Below are positions 33,794-41,128 of a stretch of 54,706 nucleotides of DNA, one piece after another. Source of the stretch: Dactylosporangium sucinum (GTDB taxonomy: Bacteria; Actinomycetota; Actinomycetes; Mycobacteriales; Micromonosporaceae); contig NZ_BMPI01000067.1 of the NCBI RefSeq assembly GCF_014647515.1, forward strand, positions 11,288 to 65,993. Direction: 5' to 3'. A model generated the notes under the pieces. The model was given only the letters and a program-made list of their open reading frames with translations, did no database searches and was not told the DNA's origin. Each line of letters opens with the position of its first letter. The stretch's first letter is position 1. The position numbers and the translations under genes were made by a program.

Positions 33794-35938
33794 TCAGGCG
33801 GAGATGTCGTTCCAGCCCGACCAGCCGTTGGTGTAGTACGTGTACAACGTGTGGCCGTCCGAAGCGCCGCGCGTGTAGACCTCCGTGCTGCCCCACCTCG
33901 GGTTGAAGATGACGGCCGGAGTGCCCGCGAACGGGGCGCCCAAGTGGATCCAGGACGACCAGGCGCTCGCGTAGTACTGGTACACAACGGCGTTGTCGGC
34001 CGTGCGGGCGTAGACCTCGGTCGTCTTCGCCGCCGGGTTGTAGAGCAGCGTCGGGTCGCTGGCCAGCGTCGCGCCCGGGCGCGACGTCCAGGACGACCAG
34101 GCCGTCGTGTAGGTCTTGTACTGGAGCTCACCCGCCGCGGTCCGGATGTACACCTCTGTGCTGCCGAAGCGCGGGTTGAACAGCACCGAGGGGGTCGCGC
34201 CCTCCGCCATGCCGCCCTCCAGGGGGAGCCAGGCCGACCACGACGCCGAGTAGTACTTGTACTCCACGCCGCCCGTCGCGTTGCGGACGTAGGCCTCCGT
34301 GGTGCCGAACCTCGGGTTGTAGATCAGGGCCGGGTCGCTCGTCAGGGCGCCGGCCAGATCGGTCCAGGCGGCCGTCCACCGGCCGTTGACGAAGTACGTA
34401 AAGGCCAGCCGGTTGTTCGACGTGCGTGCGTAGATCTCGGTCGTGCCGAACCTCGGGTTGTAGATCACCTGGGGGTTGCCCGACACCGTCTGGCTGCCCA
34501 GCTCGGTCCAGTCGGACCAGCCGTTGACGTACCGACGGTATGCGATCCGGTTGTTCGCCGTCCGGGCGTAGACCTCCGTGGCGCCCGTCGCCGGGTTCGA
34601 GAAGGCCGTCGGGTCGCCGGCCAGGTTGCCGCCCAGGTCGGTCCAGCCCGACCAGCCCTGTGCGTAGTAGGCGTAGATGAGGTGGTTGTCGGTCGACCGG
34701 GCGTAGACCTCGGTCGTGCCGAAGCGCGGGTTGTACAGCGTGGACAGGCGGCCGGAGGCCTGCGGCGGGTCGGCCTGGCGCACCTGCAGCAGCCGGTTCG
34801 GCGAGCCGGCGGGAACGCCCTTCAGGACACCGTCGACGCTGCTCTGGACGACCGCGTTGTGCACCTGGCGGGCGTTGTACGCCCGGTGCGCGCTCAGGAC
34901 CAGCGCCGCCGCCCCTGTCGCATACGCGGCCGCCATCGACGTGCCGCTCATGATCGACTGGACGTCGGGGATGCCCGCCGAGGGGATGTCCACGCCCGGC
35001 GCGTAGAAGTCGACGCAGGCGCCGCGGTTGCTGAACGGCGCGACGTCGTCGGTGCGGGTGCTCGCGCCGACCACGAGCGCCTCGGTGACGCTGCCGGGGC
35101 TGGTCAGGCAGGCGTCGGTGCCGGCGTTGCCGGCCGCGACCGACCACACCACGCCGGTGTTGATCGACGCGCGGAGGGCATCGTTGACGGCGACCTTGTT
35201 GCCGGCGAGGCTCACGCTGAGGCTCGCCACCGCCGGCCGGGCCGCGTAGCGGGTGACGTGCTCGATGCCGGCCAGGACGCTGGCGTCGGTGCTGTTCCCA
35301 CGGCAGTCGAGGATCCGGACCGCGACCAGCCTGACGTCCTTGGCCACGCCGTAGGTCGCGCCGCCGACGGTCGCCGCGACGTGGGTGCCGTGGCCGTAGC
35401 AGTCGGTGGGGTCGACCGGCCCATACTTGCCGTCGGGGCCGTAGTTCGCGCCGTAGGACGCGCGGCCACCGAAATCCGGGTGCTCGATCTTGATGCCGGA
35501 GTCGACGATGAAGGCCGTGATGCCGGATCCGGCGTTCGGGTATCGGAACGCGTTGTCCAGCGGCAGCCTCGGCTGGTCGATCCGGTCGAGGCCCCAGCCC
35601 GGACCGGTCTGCGTGCCCGCCGCCGTCACCCGGCCGTTGTGCTCGACGCTCGCGACCGACGGATCGGCGGCCAGCCGCCGGGCCTGGGCCTCGCCGAGGT
35701 CGTCGACGGCGAAGCCGCGGATCGCGGCGCGATACTCGGCGGTGACCGTGCCGCCGAACCGGGCGGCCAGCGCGGCGGCGCGCTCGTGGACGTCGCCCTG
35801 CTTGAGCACGACGACGTAGCTGCCCGCCTTCGCGGTGGCGGCGTCGCCGAGGACGTGGCCCTCGGCGGGCGCGGCCGGCCCGGTGCCGAGCAGGGCCGCG
35901 ATCGTGGCAACGACGATGGTGCCCGCAGGTTTGCGCAT
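33794..35938 (-). CDS. Secreted S8 subtilisin-like protease with seven-repeat C-terminal propeller
   Basis: 714 aa. Signal peptide 1 to about 30; inhibitor I9 propeptide (YVVVLKQGDVHERAAALAAR ... ADPSVASVEHNGRV); catalytic domain with Asp in AFIVDSGIKIEHPDFGG, His in YGHGTHVAATVGG, the oxyanion Asn in WSVAAGNAGTDACL and Ser in SIMSGTSMAAAYATGAAAL. After about residue 430, seven repeats of about 45 residues follow, each like YNPRFGTTEVYARTxxN plus an aromatic strand and a W-S-x-W end. The count suggests a seven-bladed beta-propeller, perhaps lectin-like as in the PLL group. ATG 35938 is preceded by GGGGAGGA. The propeller probably targets the protease to a glycan or surface (inference). Confidence 0.88.
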   Translation of the reverse strand: MRKPAGTIVVATIAALLGTGPAAPAEGHVLGDAATAKAGSYVVVLKQGDVHERAAALAARFGGTVTAEYRAAIRGFAVDDLGEAQARRLAADPSVASVEHNGRVTAAGTQTGPGWGLDRIDQPRLPLDNAFRYPNAGSGITAFIVDSGIKIEHPDFGGRASYGANYGPDGKYGPVDPTDCYGHGTHVAATVGGATYGVAKDVRLVAVRILDCRGNSTDASVLAGIEHVTRYAARPAVASLSVSLAGNKVAVNDALRASINTGVVWSVAAGNAGTDACLTSPGSVTEALVVGASTRTDDVAPFSNRGACVDFYAPGVDIPSAGIPDVQSIMSGTSMAAAYATGAAALVLSAHRAYNARQVHNAVVQSSVDGVLKGVPAGSPNRLLQVRQADPPQASGRLSTLYNPRFGTTEVYARSTDNHLIYAYYAQGWSGWTDLGGNLAGDPTAFSNPATGATEVYARTANNRIAYRRYVNGWSDWTELGSQTVSGNPQVIYNPRFGTTEIYARTSNNRLAFTYFVNGRWTAAWTDLAGALTSDPALIYNPRFGTTEAYVRNATGGVEYKYYSASWSAWLPLEGGMAEGATPSVLFNPRFGSTEVYIRTAAGELQYKTYTTAWSSWTSRPGATLASDPTLLYNPAAKTTEVYARTADNAVVYQYYASAWSSWIHLGAPFAGTPAVIFNPRWGSTEVYTRGASDGHTLYTYYTNGWSGWNDISA

Positions 35939-35987
35939 CTGCAGTTGATCCTCCCCGTGTCGGGAGAGGATATCCCCGATCGCCGAT

Positions 35988-37184
35988 CTACGGTGTCCCC
36001 GAGATCGACCGGGCCCGGTCCAGCAGCGCGCGCCGTTCGGCCTCGGAGGCGGCGCGGTCGGCCGAGGCGCGGAACAGTTCGGCGGCGCGCACCGCGTTGC
36101 CCGTGCGGGAGACCAGGTCGGCCTCGGCGGCCAGGGCCAGGGGGTAGTCGTCCAGCGCGCCACCGGCTCGGGCCTCGGCCAGCAGCCGCAGGCCCGCCTC
36201 CGGGCCGTGGGCGTAGCCGTGCGCCACGGCCCGGTTCAGGGCGATGACCGGCGTCGGCTGCAGGCGGATCAGCGCGTCGTACGCCGAGGCCACCGTCGTC
36301 CAGTCCGTCGACGCGGGGTCCGGAGACGTCGCGTGGCAGGCGGCGATCCGGGCCTGCAGCGCGTAGGGGCCGTTCGAGGTGGGCAGCAGCGCGACCGCCT
36401 CCGCGATCATCGGCGCGTCCCAGCGCGTCCGGTCCTGCCGGTCCAGCGTCAGGAGATTGCCCTCCGCGTCCCGGCGGGCGTCGCGGCGGGAGTGCTGGAA
36501 GAGGAACAGTGCCAGCAGGGCCGCCACCTCGGGCTGGTCCGGCATCAGCGACCGCAGCAGCCGGGCCAGGCGGATCGCCTCATCGGCGAAGGCCGGCTCG
36601 CCGGACGCGTTGTAGCCCTGGGTGAACAGCAGGTACAGCACCGCCAGCACCCCGGGCAGGCGCTCGGCCAGCGCCGGGCCGGTCGGCACGCGGTACGGGA
36701 TGCGGGCGTCGGCGATCTTCGACTTCGCCCGCGTCAGGCGGCGGGTCATCGCCGACTCGCTCGCCAGGAAGGCTTGCGCGATGGCGCCCGTGGGGACGCC
36801 GCAGACGACCCGCAGGGTCAGGGCGACGCGCGACTCGAGCGCCAACGCCGGATGGCAGCAGGTGAAGACCAGCCGGAGGCGGTCGTCGTCGATCTCGTGG
36901 GCCGGCGGATCGGCCTGACCGAGCCGGGCAAGCTCGCGGAGCTTCCGCTGCTCGACCGACGACCGCCGCAGCACGTCGACCGCCCGGTTGCGGGCGACCG
37001 TCATCAGCCAGCCGCCCGGGTTGGCCGGCACGCCGGCGGCCGGCCAGCGCTCCAGCGCCATCGCGAGCGCGTCCTGCGCGCAGTCCTCGGCCAGGCTCCA
37101 GTCCCCGGTGACGCGGATGAGGGCGGCCACGATCCGCGGGAAGGCATCCGCCGCGGCGGCGGACGCCTCCTCGGCGGCGCTCAC
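35988..37184 (-). CDS. ECF42-type sigma factor (second copy)
   Basis: 398 aa. Region 2: GDWSLAEDCAQDALAMALER followed by PGGWLMTVARNRAVDVLRR; region 4: RVVCGVPTGAIAQAFLASES, then RRLTRAKSKIADARI. TPR-like C-terminal domain with GYNASGEPAFADEAIRLARL and PTPVIALNRAVAHGYAHGPE, as in ECF42. GTG 37184 overlaps the TGA of the upstream DGPF gene (GTGA), so translation is coupled. Only moderately similar to the copy at 220-1464, arguing for two separately acquired or old paralogous modules. Confidence 0.9.
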   Translation of the reverse strand: MSAAEEASAAAADAFPRIVAALIRVTGDWSLAEDCAQDALAMALERWPAAGVPANPGGWLMTVARNRAVDVLRRSSVEQRKLRELARLGQADPPAHEIDDDRLRLVFTCCHPALALESRVALTLRVVCGVPTGAIAQAFLASESAMTRRLTRAKSKIADARIPYRVPTGPALAERLPGVLAVLYLLFTQGYNASGEPAFADEAIRLARLLRSLMPDQPEVAALLALFLFQHSRRDARRDAEGNLLTLDRQDRTRWDAPMIAEAVALLPTSNGPYALQARIAACHATSPDPASTDWTTVASAYDALIRLQPTPVIALNRAVAHGYAHGPEAGLRLLAEARAGGALDDYPLALAAEADLVSRTGNAVRAAELFRASADRAASEAERRALLDRARSISGTP

Positions 37185-37510
37185 AGGTCGGCGAACGGGC
37201 GCAGCTCGATGCGACCGGCCCGGGCCATCGGGTGCGTGCGGGCGACCTCGATCGCCTCGTCGAGGTCGGCGCACTCGAGCAGGTCGAAGCCGACGATGAC
37301 CTCCTTCGTCTCGGCGAACGGGCCGTCGGAGACGAGCAGCTCGCCGTTGCGGACGCGCACCGTCGTTGCCGACGACGTCGCGGCGAGGGCATGGCCCTGC
37401 TCCCGGCGGCCCTTGGTGTCGTTCTCCTCGACCCAGGCGAAGATGTCGGGCGCGGGGGACGGGTCGGTGTCGGGCGAGGTGTCGGTGCAGACGAACATCA
37501 TGTACTGCAT
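37181..37510 (-). CDS. YCII/DGPF-domain protein (second copy)
   Basis: 109 aa. MQYMMFVCTD opens the YCII ferredoxin-like fold; VSDGPFAETKEVIVGFDLLE is the DGPF signature, and the end reads RIELRPFADL. ATG 37510 is preceded by GGAG six bases upstream. It is translationally coupled to the ECF42 sigma factor by a 4-base overlap. Divergent from the MFS gene, with a 78-bp shared promoter region. Confidence 0.9.
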   Translation of the reverse strand: MQYMMFVCTDTSPDTDPSPAPDIFAWVEENDTKGRREQGHALAATSSATTVRVRNGELLVSDGPFAETKEVIVGFDLLECADLDEAIEVARTHPMARAGRIELRPFADL

Positions 37511-37588
37511 GTCGGGCTCCCTGTCCGGTAGCGGTTTCATCAGCATGACGAACGGCGTCGCCCGGATCGGACACCTATCGTGTCGTAC

Positions 37589-38800
37589 GTGCCGCCAACC
37601 CTCTCGGTCCTTACCCGCAACAAGGACTTCCGCCATCTGTTCGCCGCCGACCTGATCGGGCTGGGCGCCGACTGGTTCGTCATGATTCCCCTGCTCAGCC
37701 TGTTGCCGCAGCTCACCGGCTCCGGCACGTGGGGCGCACTGGTGCTGGCCGCCGACACGGGCGTGATCGCGCTGCTGCTGCCGTACACGGGGACGGTCGC
37801 CGACCGGCTCGACCGCCGCAAGATCATGATCGCGGCCAACCTGGCGATGGCGGTGTGCACGCTGGCGCTGCTGCTCGTGCGCACGGCGGCGACCGCCTGG
37901 CTCGCCGTCGCCGCGATCGCGGTCGTCGCCGTGGCGAAGGCGTTCTTCGTGCCGGCGGCCTCGGCCGGGCTGCCCAACGTCGTCGACGCGGAGGACCTGC
38001 CGGCGGCCAACGCGCTCAGCGGCTCCGCCTGGGGCACGATGCTGGTCGTCGGCGCGTCGCTCGGCGGCGTGGCGTCCTCGATCACCGGTCCCTACCCGTG
38101 CTTCGCCTTCGCCAGCGCGCTGCTCCTGCTGGCCGCGTTCCAGGGCTGGCGGATCCGCCGTCCGCTCCAGGCGGGGCCGCCCGTGGACGGCAAGGCGGGC
38201 GTGGGCGAGGCGCTGCGGTACATCCGGAGCCATCCGCGCGTCGCCTCGCTCGTCACGGTCAAGTGCGCCGTCGGCCTCGGCAACGGGGTCCTCGCCACGT
38301 TTCCGCTGCTCGCCGCCGTGCTCGGGGCCGGCCCGCTGGGGCTCGGCCTGCTCTTCGCGGCGCGCGGGCTCGGCGCGCTCATCGGGCCGCTCGTCCTGCG
38401 CCGCGTGCTGAGCCACCGCGCGTGGATCCTGCCGGGCCTGGCCGTCTCGATGGCGGTCTACGGCCTCGCGTACCTCGGGGTCAGCGTCGCGAGCTGGTTC
38501 CCGCTCGCGCTCGCCGGCGTCGTCGTCGCCCACCTCGCCGGCGGCGGCAACTGGATGATGTCGAACTACCAGCTGCAGGCCGAGGTGCCCGACGCGCTGC
38601 GCGGCCGGGTCTTCGCGACCGACGTCATGCTGGCCACCCTCGCCGTGTCGGTGTCCCAGCTGGCCGTCGGCGCCTTCATCGACCGGGTCGACCCGCGCCC
38701 GCTGGTGGCGATCAGCGGAGCGGTGACGCTGGTGTACGCGATCGGCTGGGCCCTGGTCACCCGGCGTGGCGCGGCTCGCGCGCCTGAGCTATCCTCGTGA
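37589..38800 (+). CDS. MFS transporter
   Basis: 403 aa, about 12 membrane helices. RNKDFRHLFAADLIGLGADW at the start and GTVADRLDRRKIMIAANLAM (the A-loop motif between helices 2 and 3) place it in the MFS group that contains macrolide and drug exporters (MefA/TMEffs-like). Substrate unknown. GTG 37589 has TATCGT ending seven bases upstream, consistent with a leaderless start; GTG 37580 would overlap that box. Its last codons overlap the palindrome controlling the next operon. Confidence 0.85.
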   Translation: MPPTLSVLTRNKDFRHLFAADLIGLGADWFVMIPLLSLLPQLTGSGTWGALVLAADTGVIALLLPYTGTVADRLDRRKIMIAANLAMAVCTLALLLVRTAATAWLAVAAIAVVAVAKAFFVPAASAGLPNVVDAEDLPAANALSGSAWGTMLVVGASLGGVASSITGPYPCFAFASALLLLAAFQGWRIRRPLQAGPPVDGKAGVGEALRYIRSHPRVASLVTVKCAVGLGNGVLATFPLLAAVLGAGPLGLGLLFAARGLGALIGPLVLRRVLSHRAWILPGLAVSMAVYGLAYLGVSVASWFPLALAGVVVAHLAGGGNWMMSNYQLQAEVPDALRGRVFATDVMLATLAVSVSQLAVGAFIDRVDPRPLVAISGAVTLVYAIGWALVTRRGAARAPELSS

Positions 38801-38815
38801 TATCACTTCGATAGC
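38788..38815. promoter_or_regulatory. 28-bp palindromic operator before the SPFH gene
   Basis: GCTATC and GATAGC (38788-38793, 38810-38815) flank a central palindrome GTGATATCAC (38797-38806), with 3-base spacers. Four TATC/GATA half-sites in regular register fit a tetrameric ribbon-helix-helix repressor. It lies 11 bp before the SPFH start and overlaps the MFS stop codon. The RHH protein encoded in the same operon is the natural candidate ligand (inference). Confidence 0.65.
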
Positions 38816-38826
38816 CGGGAGATGTC

Positions 38827-39678
38827 ATGGAGAGACGTGCGTTTCGCCTTTCTGGGTTCCTGATGCTCGCCCTGGCGCTCGTCATCGCGGCCGTGGCCGT
38901 CGCGGTGGTGGCGTCGCTGCCCGAGGACACCGCCGGCGGCCTGGTCGCCGCCGCCTCGCTCGTCGTGGTCGTCATCGCCGCCGGGTTCACGGTGATCAAC
39001 CCCAACGAGGCCCGGGTCGTGCAGTTCTTCGGCCGCTACGTGGGCACGCTGGAGCAGGCCGGCTTCCACTGGACCGTCCCGTTCAGCCAGAAGCGGCGCC
39101 TCTCCCGCCGGGTCCGCAACTTCGAGACCGCCCGGCTGAAGGTCTCCGACGCCGACGGCAACCCCGTCGAGATCGCCGCCGTCGTCGTCTGGCGGGTCGT
39201 CGACACCTACATGGCGAGCTTCGGCGTCGACGACCACGTCTCGTATGTCGCGGTCCAGTCCGAGGCCGCCGTCCGGCACCTCGCCACCAGCTACCCCTAC
39301 GAGGCGCACGACGACGGCCGGGCCAGCCTGCGCGAGGGCAACGTCGTCAGCGAGGAGCTCAACACCGAGCTGGGGGAGCGGGTCGCGCTGGCCGGCGTCG
39401 AGGTGCTGGAGTCGCGGATCACGCACCTGGCCTACGCGCCGGAGATCGCCCAGGCGATGCTCGCCCGCCAGCAGGCCAGCGCCATCGTCGGCGCGCGGGT
39501 GAAGATCGTGGAGGGCGCGGTCGGCATGGTCCAGAGCGCGCTGGAGCGGCTCAGCGAGCTGCAGGTCGTCGAGCTCGACGAGGAGCGCAAGGCGCAGATG
39601 GTGGCCAACCTGCTGGTGGTGCTCTGCGGCGATCGCAACGTCCAGCCCGTCGTCAACACCGGCTCGCTCTACGCCTGA
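38827..39678 (+). CDS. SPFH/Band 7 (prohibitin-like) membrane protein
   Basis: 283 aa. Two N-terminal hydrophobic segments (about 8-32 and 40-58) are followed by the SPFH domain: INPNEARVVQFFGRYVGTLE, GFHWTVPF, VEIAAVVVWRVVDTYMASF, and a helical part ending at LAYAPEIAQAMLARQQASAI. SPFH proteins form membrane-associated oligomers that organise microdomains or proteases. GGGAG lies five to six bases before ATG 38827. Cotranscribed with the RHH gene four bases downstream. Confidence 0.9.
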   Translation: MERRAFRLSGFLMLALALVIAAVAVAVVASLPEDTAGGLVAAASLVVVVIAAGFTVINPNEARVVQFFGRYVGTLEQAGFHWTVPFSQKRRLSRRVRNFETARLKVSDADGNPVEIAAVVVWRVVDTYMASFGVDDHVSYVAVQSEAAVRHLATSYPYEAHDDGRASLREGNVVSEELNTELGERVALAGVEVLESRITHLAYAPEIAQAMLARQQASAIVGARVKIVEGAVGMVQSALERLSELQVVELDEERKAQMVANLLVVLCGDRNVQPVVNTGSLYA

Positions 39679-39682
39679 GCCC

Positions 39683-39868
39683 ATGGCGGAGCGCAAGAAG
39701 CTGCTGCTGCGGCTCGATCCGCAGGTCTACGACGCGATCGCCCGCTGGGCCGCCGACGACCTGCGCAGCGTCAACGCCCAGATCGAGTTCGCGCTACGCC
39801 TCGCCCTGCGCCAGGCCGGCCGGTCAACGAGGGCGCAGCCGGAGGCCGAGCTGGATCCCGAAGACTGA
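39683..39868 (+). CDS. Arc-like ribbon-helix-helix DNA-binding protein
   Basis: 61 aa. KKLLLRLDPQVYDAIARWAA followed by DDLRSVNAQIEFALRLALRQ is the Arc/MetJ-like beta strand plus two helices, with a short disordered acidic tail. Such proteins bind palindromic DNA as dimers of dimers. The gene follows the SPFH gene by four bases and could repress the operon through the 28-bp palindrome. No toxin partner is adjacent, so I do not call it an antitoxin. Confidence 0.85.
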   Translation: MAERKKLLLRLDPQVYDAIARWAADDLRSVNAQIEFALRLALRQAGRSTRAQPEAELDPED

Positions 39869-39899
39869 ACGTTGACGTCCTCATGGTGAGATGAGGGGC

Positions 39900-40841
39900 A
39901 TGGCTCTGCTGTCCGAACCCGTCGTGGCCCGAGTGCCCGCGACGAGCGCGAACCTCGGTCCCGGCTTCGACGCGCTGGGCCTCGCCCTCACCCTCTACGA
40001 CGTGGTCGAGGCACGGGTGACCGGCGCCGGCGTCACCGTCGAGGTTCGCGGCGAGGGCGCGGGCGACCTGCCCGGCGACGAGAGCCACCTCGTGGTCCGC
40101 ACCATGCGGCGGACGTTCGGCCTGCTCGGCGAGCAGCCTCCGGGCCTGGCCCTGCGGTGCGACAACCGCATTCCCCAGGCCCGGGGGCTCGGCTCGTCCT
40201 CGGCCGCGATCGTCGCCGGCATCGTGCTGGCGCGCGGGCTGGTCGACGGCGGGGCCGAGCGCCTCGACGACGCGGCCGCCCTGGCCCTGGCCAGCGAGAT
40301 CGAGGGGCATCCCGACAACGTGGCACCGTGCCTGCTGGGCGGGTTCACGATCGCGTGGACCGGCGAGGAGGGTGCGTCGGCGGTCCGGCGGGAGCCCGCC
40401 CCCGGCATCCGCCCCGTCGTCTTCGTGCCGGAGGAGCGCGGCCTGACCGAGGTGGCGCGCGCCGCGCTGCCGCCGGTCGTGCCGCACGCCGACGCGGCGT
40501 TCAACGCGGGCCGCGCCGCGCTGCTCGTCCACGCGTTGACGGGCGACCCCGGCCGGTTGTTCGCCGCCACGGAGGATCGGCTGCATCAGCGGTACCGTGC
40601 GGAAGGCATGCGAGCGACGGCCGAACTCGTCGCCGGCCTGCGAGACCAGCAGGTGGCCGCGGTCGTCTCGGGAGCCGGGCCGAGCGTGCTGGCGTTCGCG
40701 GCCGCCGACTGGGCGCCCATGCCGATGCCGGGTTGGCGTGTTCTTCCGCTTGACGTCGACATGACCGGTGCGCGTCTCGGCGGTGACCTGGGATGGGGTA
40801 CGCTGGAACACGCCGAGCGGGACCCTGTTGCCGCTGGCTAG
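39900..40841 (+). CDS. thrB: Homoserine kinase
   Basis: 313 aa, GHMP kinase phosphorylating homoserine for threonine synthase. VVARVPATSANLGPGFDALG at the N-terminus, the ATP loop PQARGLGSSSAAIVAGIVLA, EIEGHPDNVAPCLLGGFTIA and the C-terminal VVSGAGPSVLAFA are the GHMP motifs. ATG 39900 matches the usual beginning; ATG 39891 is also possible, and neither has well-spaced Shine-Dalgarno sequence. Separated from hom-thrC by an insert of protease, ECF42, MFS and SPFH genes, so it must now have its own promoter or read-through from the RHH gene. Confidence 0.95.
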   Translation: MALLSEPVVARVPATSANLGPGFDALGLALTLYDVVEARVTGAGVTVEVRGEGAGDLPGDESHLVVRTMRRTFGLLGEQPPGLALRCDNRIPQARGLGSSSAAIVAGIVLARGLVDGGAERLDDAAALALASEIEGHPDNVAPCLLGGFTIAWTGEEGASAVRREPAPGIRPVVFVPEERGLTEVARAALPPVVPHADAAFNAGRAALLVHALTGDPGRLFAATEDRLHQRYRAEGMRATAELVAGLRDQQVAAVVSGAGPSVLAFAAADWAPMPMPGWRVLPLDVDMTGARLGGDLGWGTLEHAERDPVAAG

Positions 40842-41128
40842 CGGAGTTGATTACTCTCTAGTCCTACAGCAGCCGCTCAGTGCGGCGATCTCATGCGGGG
40901 CGGCGTGCTCCGATTTCCGTGGCACCCCTTGCGCACGCCCGGCCGCCAACCCGCGTTTCCTGTGGTCGCACGCGCACGGCTGGGCCAGGCCGCAGATGGT
41001 GGCGTCCAGCCCACCGGCACAGCGCTGCAACATCTCCCGCACCGCACGTGAGGCGGGAGCACCCGCGGGCCGCCCGGCCACCGTGTCTCGAATCCGGGCA
41101 GCTCCGGCCTAACGAGGGAAGGAATCCA
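40842..41128 (+). other. 287-bp rho leader region
   Basis: Between thrB and rho there is no gene I can support. The stretch is C-rich in parts and long for an actinobacterial leader. rho messages are commonly autoregulated by Rho acting in the leader, so this region is the place to look; I see no decisive hairpin or leader peptide. Confidence 0.4.

Noticed and set aside
39683..39868. Toxin-antitoxin pair with the RHH protein as antitoxin
   Set aside because: The neighbour is an SPFH membrane protein and no toxin-like gene is adjacent.
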